Assembly: GCA_035465395.1 (NCBI GenBank)
Contig: DATHRK010000102.1
Coordinates: 11,185 to 75,184, forward strand
DNA from: DATHRK01 sp035465395
GTDB lineage: Bacteria > Gemmatimonadota > Gemmatimonadetes > Longimicrobiales > RSA9
Length of the DNA: 64,000 bases
Direction of reading: 5' to 3'
The notes beneath the pieces were generated by a model. The model worked only from the letters and a program-made list of their open reading frames with translations, had not been told where the DNA came from and made no database searches. This document shows, piece after piece, positions 61,169 through 64,000 of this stretch (positions within the stretch are counted from its first letter, which is position 1; every line of letters begins with the position of its first letter). Position numbers and translations under genes: made by a program.

Positions 61169-62431
61169 TCAGTTCTTGATCGTCAGCAGCGAGAGTTTCA
61201 CCGCCAGCCCCATGAACAGACCCAGCGCGAGCGCCATGGCCGCGCCGAATACGCCGGCGTAGGGCACAAGGACCCAGCTGAATGCCGCGACGGAGGCAAG
61301 CGCCGCGACAGCGCCCAGGGCGATGCTGCGATCCAGGCTCCTCACGTACAGCATCGTGTCGGCAAGGTGTATCAGCACGAGGACGACCCCCCCTCCGAGG
61401 AGCACCCAAAGGCTCCCGAGGCTGGACAGGTACACCGGGTCCCCTAGCAGTCGGAGAATGGGCGCAGCCAGCCCGCCGGCGACCAGGGACAGCGCTACTG
61501 CTCCCCCGATCGCCGCGGTTGCCATGATGCGCATCTGGTAGGCGTAGGCGGTGAGCTCCCCGCGCCGAAAAGCCGCTATGACCCCGGGCCTGAGCACGAA
61601 GATCACCCCGGCCTCCACGAAGCCGACCACCGCGCTGCTCGCGGCAGCGTACACGGTGTACACGCCGACCGCCCTGTCCCCCACGTACCATTTCAGGGCA
61701 TAGCGGTCGATGGTCAACGCGCCACGCAGCGTGAGGGACGCGGCGAGGAAAGGCAGCGCCGCCCTGGCACCGGATCGAACCCACGGCCAGTCGATGGGCA
61801 CGCGCAACGCCTTGGACCAGTCGAGGTCCCGCAGGAATATGGCGCCGAGTATCAAGGCGCACGCGCAGCCGGTGGCCCACGCCCAGGCGGTGAACTCCAC
61901 GGAGCGACTCGACGGCCACAGGAGGAACGCAGCGAGGAGACACCAGACCCAAAGGCCGCCACGTACGAACGACACCAGGGTTGCAGCGGCAGAGCGAGAC
62001 AGCGTGATCAGCAGCCGCTGGAGTTCCTGGCACGCGTGCTCGGCGATGACCAGGGCGTAAAAAACGGGAGCGATCGCGGGGGGCAGTATGTCCGCACGAA
62101 AGACAAGCCAGAGAGCCGGCAGCGCAACCAGGTAGAACAGACCATGAAAGACGAGCTGGTCGCGAAAGAGCCGCGGTGCTTCGCCGAGCTCTCCTGTAAG
62201 CATCTCCCGGCTGGCGTACGCATGAAAGTCGAAGCCGACGAGAAACATCGAGAACGCGAGCGTCACTGCCAACAAGCCGAATACGCCTACATCCTCGGGC
62301 CGCAGCCAGCGCGCGAGTATGAGTAGTAGCGCGGCCTTGCTGACCAGCGTCGCACCCTGAAGCACGATATTGGCCGAGCCCTGCGCGAGTGCCCTTCGCT
62401 CGAAGGAGCCCGCGCGTGCCGGGTCGGTCAT
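61169..62431 (-). CDS. Wzx-like oligosaccharide flippase (MATE/MOP superfamily)
   Basis: A 420-residue protein with about twelve membrane spans, opening with the amphipathic LAQGSANIVLQGATLVSKAALLLILARWL pattern of polysaccharide flippases. It would move undecaprenyl-linked repeat units across the inner membrane. It lies four bases after the GT2 gene and one base before the capsule-type gene. Confidence 0.82.
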   Translation of the reverse strand: MTDPARAGSFERRALAQGSANIVLQGATLVSKAALLLILARWLRPEDVGVFGLLAVTLAFSMFLVGFDFHAYASREMLTGELGEAPRLFRDQLVFHGLFYLVALPALWLVFRADILPPAIAPVFYALVIAEHACQELQRLLITLSRSAAATLVSFVRGGLWVWCLLAAFLLWPSSRSVEFTAWAWATGCACALILGAIFLRDLDWSKALRVPIDWPWVRSGARAALPFLAASLTLRGALTIDRYALKWYVGDRAVGVYTVYAAASSAVVGFVEAGVIFVLRPGVIAAFRRGELTAYAYQMRIMATAAIGGAVALSLVAGGLAAPILRLLGDPVYLSSLGSLWVLLGGGVVLVLIHLADTMLYVRSLDRSIALGAVAALASVAAFSWVLVPYAGVFGAAMALALGLFMGLAVKLSLLTIKN

Positions 62432-62435
62432 TGCT

Positions 62436-63425
62436 TCAGCGGCTCGGTACGGTTTGGCGTAACAGCGCCGCCGTCATCCCGAGGCCCCGCCACAGCGCCC
62501 GAAGGCTGCCGAGCGGAAGGTATGTCAGCGCCTGGAGCGAGGGCATGCGTCGGATGAGCCTTGCCGTCATCGGCAGTTGAAGCGCGAGCAGAGATCCCCA
62601 TAGGAGGGCCGGGACCACTCGCGGAACTCCGACGAAAGCCAGCGCCGTCGCCAGCGCGGCCGCCACAGCCACGACCGGTTGGAGGTGGTCGACGATGCCG
62701 CTGTAGTCGTCCCCCGCCCCCTGGCGGCGGTGCTGCAGATGCAACGCGACCCTCCAGAAGCCGTGGTTCCGCTGCGTGCGGAGGTACGGCAGGAGTCGCG
62801 TGGGGTGATGATGGCCGACGACCGACCTCGGGTCGAAGCGCAGCTCCCAGCCTGCGGACGCGGCGCGGTAGGCGAAGTCGATGTCCTCGGCGCCGGGCTT
62901 GCCACGCGCGTTGAACTTCGTTTCGTCGAAGCCGTCGAGTTGTTCCAGGACTTCTCTTCGGTACAGAACGTTGTAGGTCGCCAGGTACCCCACGCGTTCG
63001 GGCATGCGCCGGTGCCGCTCGATGATCTCCTCGTGAATGAGCGTCGCCAGGAGCGAGTGAGGGACTTCGTTGGCGTAGCTGCCGCCCGCGCCGCCCACCG
63101 CCGGATCCCGAAGGTGGTCCTGTAGGACCTCGAGGGCGCCCCGCCTCGCGACACAGTCGGCGTCCATGAACCAGACCGTCGTTCCGCTCGAGGCGCGCCA
63201 GCCGACGTTGCGGGCCCCACCCGGCCCCAGTCCGCCCGCCGCAACCACGGACACGGGGTACGCGGAGGCGATATCCAGCGTGCCGTCGGAGGACCCATCG
63301 TCGACGAAGATGATCTCTTTGAGCCGCCCGTCGGTCAGATACGGAATGGCCGCATCGAGGCATTGGCGGATTGTCCGCTCGACGTTCCGCCCCGGTATCA
63401 CGAGGCTGGTGCTCTCAGTCGGCAT
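62436..63425 (-). CDS. Family-2 glycosyltransferase, membrane-tethered
   Basis: A 329-residue enzyme with TSLVIPGRNVERTI, FVDDGSSDGTLD (DDG), WFMDADC (D-x-D) and GAEDIDF (ED), the GT-A pattern, then two C-terminal hydrophobic segments (about 250-300). It would add one sugar to a lipid-linked glycan. The start overlaps the DUF2304 stop by 11 bases. Confidence 0.88.
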   Translation of the reverse strand: MPTESTSLVIPGRNVERTIRQCLDAAIPYLTDGRLKEIIFVDDGSSDGTLDIASAYPVSVVAAGGLGPGGARNVGWRASSGTTVWFMDADCVARRGALEVLQDHLRDPAVGGAGGSYANEVPHSLLATLIHEEIIERHRRMPERVGYLATYNVLYRREVLEQLDGFDETKFNARGKPGAEDIDFAYRAASAGWELRFDPRSVVGHHHPTRLLPYLRTQRNHGFWRVALHLQHRRQGAGDDYSGIVDHLQPVVAVAAALATALAFVGVPRVVPALLWGSLLALQLPMTARLIRRMPSLQALTYLPLGSLRALWRGLGMTAALLRQTVPSR

Positions 63426-63777
63426 CGGCCGCTCGCTCAGGGCCTTCCACCCTGTCGAGACGCTCGTTCAGGAGGGCGACCTCCTGCGCCAGCGACGTCA
63501 GCTTGCGGTCCTGCACGCTCACGAGGGTGAGCAGCTCTAGCAGCATCAGGACGACGAATACCGTGAGGGACAGCACGAGCAGCGTCGCCTTCTCGATCTG
63601 GAGGAGCTCCGAAAGGTAGACGATGCCGTCAGGCCAGAAGCCCAGGGCCAGGAACGGGAGGCCGAGCAGCGCAAACAGCACGACGTACCGCTCTTTGAGC
63701 CTCCGCTCGCGGAGCCGCCGGAACGCGAGCGCCAGAAGGAGCACCCCCAGCGTAAGGAGAACGATGGTCCGAATCAC
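63415..63777 (-). CDS. DUF2304-family membrane protein
   Basis: A 120-residue protein: three hydrophobic helices (about 2-18, 30-48 and 65-87) and a coiled-coil tail (KLTSLAQEVALLNERLDRVE). DUF2304 proteins are usually found next to family-2 glycosyltransferases, as here, but their task is unknown. The GTG start (63775-63777) overlaps the stop of the small gene before it (GTGA). Confidence 0.85.
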   Translation of the reverse strand: MIRTIVLLTLGVLLLALAFRRLRERRLKERYVVLFALLGLPFLALGFWPDGIVYLSELLQIEKATLLVLSLTVFVVLMLLELLTLVSVQDRKLTSLAQEVALLNERLDRVEGPERAADAD

Positions 63778-63980
63778 GGCGCCGGCTCCGGTGCGGAAGC
63801 GGGCTCTACGCTGCCAGTCCCTTCATGCCGTTCCAGGCCCGTGGAGCCTCCGTCCCTGTCGAAGAATCCGGCCCATGGGTCTCGAAAGAGATCGAGGAAA
63901 AGGGCCACGCTGACCTTCAGGACGTAGAGGAGACCGCTCGCGAGCGTGATGCTGCTCCGGCCCTCTTGCCGCTGATTCAT
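63774..63980 (-). CDS. Small membrane-associated protein at the window edge
   Basis: A 68-residue product with one hydrophobic segment (about 10-30, TLASGLLYVLKVSVALFLDLF) and an acidic, proline-rich tail. The stop overlaps the DUF2304 start. The frame is open to the window edge, so it could be the end of a larger gene; an alternative GTG is at 63990-63992. I do not recognise it. Confidence 0.5.
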   Translation of the reverse strand: MNQRQEGRSSITLASGLLYVLKVSVALFLDLFRDPWAGFFDRDGGSTGLERHEGTGSVEPASAPEPAP

Positions 63981-64000
63981 ACGGGCGGGCACCTCGGTTA

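Overview
The window is high-GC bacterial chromosome, and almost every gene lies in a tight, co-directional operon. Gene content points to a diderm, meso-DAP peptidoglycan bacterium: MurE has the DNPR motif, and there is a Tad secretin, a TPR/beta-barrel exporter and a CsgG/FlgO-like periplasmic protein. Overall style (GTG starts, four-base stop/start overlaps, a 59-residue Flp pilin set, a LytM peptidase and a vWA membrane protein next to ftsZ and ftsY) would fit Gemmatimonadota. That assignment is inference, since no rRNA or other phylogenetic marker is present. I saw no tRNA or rRNA gene, insertion sequence, CRISPR array or prophage.

Region 1 (1-20640, minus strand) is a complete division and cell-wall (dcw) cluster, read from high to low coordinate: mraZ, rsmH, ftsL, ftsI, murE, murF, mraY, murD, ftsW, murG-murC, ftsQ, ftsA, ftsZ. 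It continues into a LytM/M23 peptidase, a vWA-domain membrane protein, ftsY and the first codons of recG. From mraZ to ftsA every junction is an ATGA, GTGA or TGATG overlap. murG and murC are one uninterrupted reading frame (856 codons) with a well-placed internal GTG. Upstream of mraZ are a good sigma70-type promoter and three TGGGG boxes at exact 10-bp spacing, the expected MraZ operator.

Region 2 (20641-29461) holds two strong hairpins, a CsgG/FlgO-like TPR lipoprotein or periplasmic protein (minus), and then a plus-strand block: DUF4105 protein, rhodanese, LON-substrate-binding-domain protein, a REC/HD-GYP protein (cyclic-di-GMP phosphodiesterase type) and a large hybrid histidine kinase.

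Region 3 (29473-36772, minus) is the most interesting part: a six-gene exopolysaccharide operon. In order of transcription it encodes a KaiC/RecA ATPase fused to a degenerate receiver and a degenerate GGDEF-like domain with an RxxD motif (the BcsE layout, but with an intact P-loop), a TPR/outer-membrane barrel, a processive GT2 synthase, an 81-residue single-span protein, a degenerate NodB-like protein and a 61-residue membrane peptide. It looks like a hybrid of Pga and Bcs systems that has swapped in its own cyclic-di-GMP reader.

Region 4 (37016-50085, minus) is a Tad/Flp pilus locus: three tandem Flp pilins, TadV, TadE, CpaB, the secretin, a TadG-like protein, CpaE/TadZ, TadA, TadB, TadC, a DUF192 protein and a winged-helix AAA+ ATPase. 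A sigma54-like promoter and a structured leader of about 240 bases precede the first pilin. A separate coiled-coil membrane protein closes the block.

Region 5 (50194-64000) is an envelope/glycan region: a PAP2 phosphatase, four large multi-span glycosyltransferase-like proteins, a toroid-fold protein coupled to a Tat-exported DUF362 protein, then a capsule-type glycan protein, a Wzx-like flippase, a GT2 enzyme, DUF2304 and a small membrane protein at the window edge.
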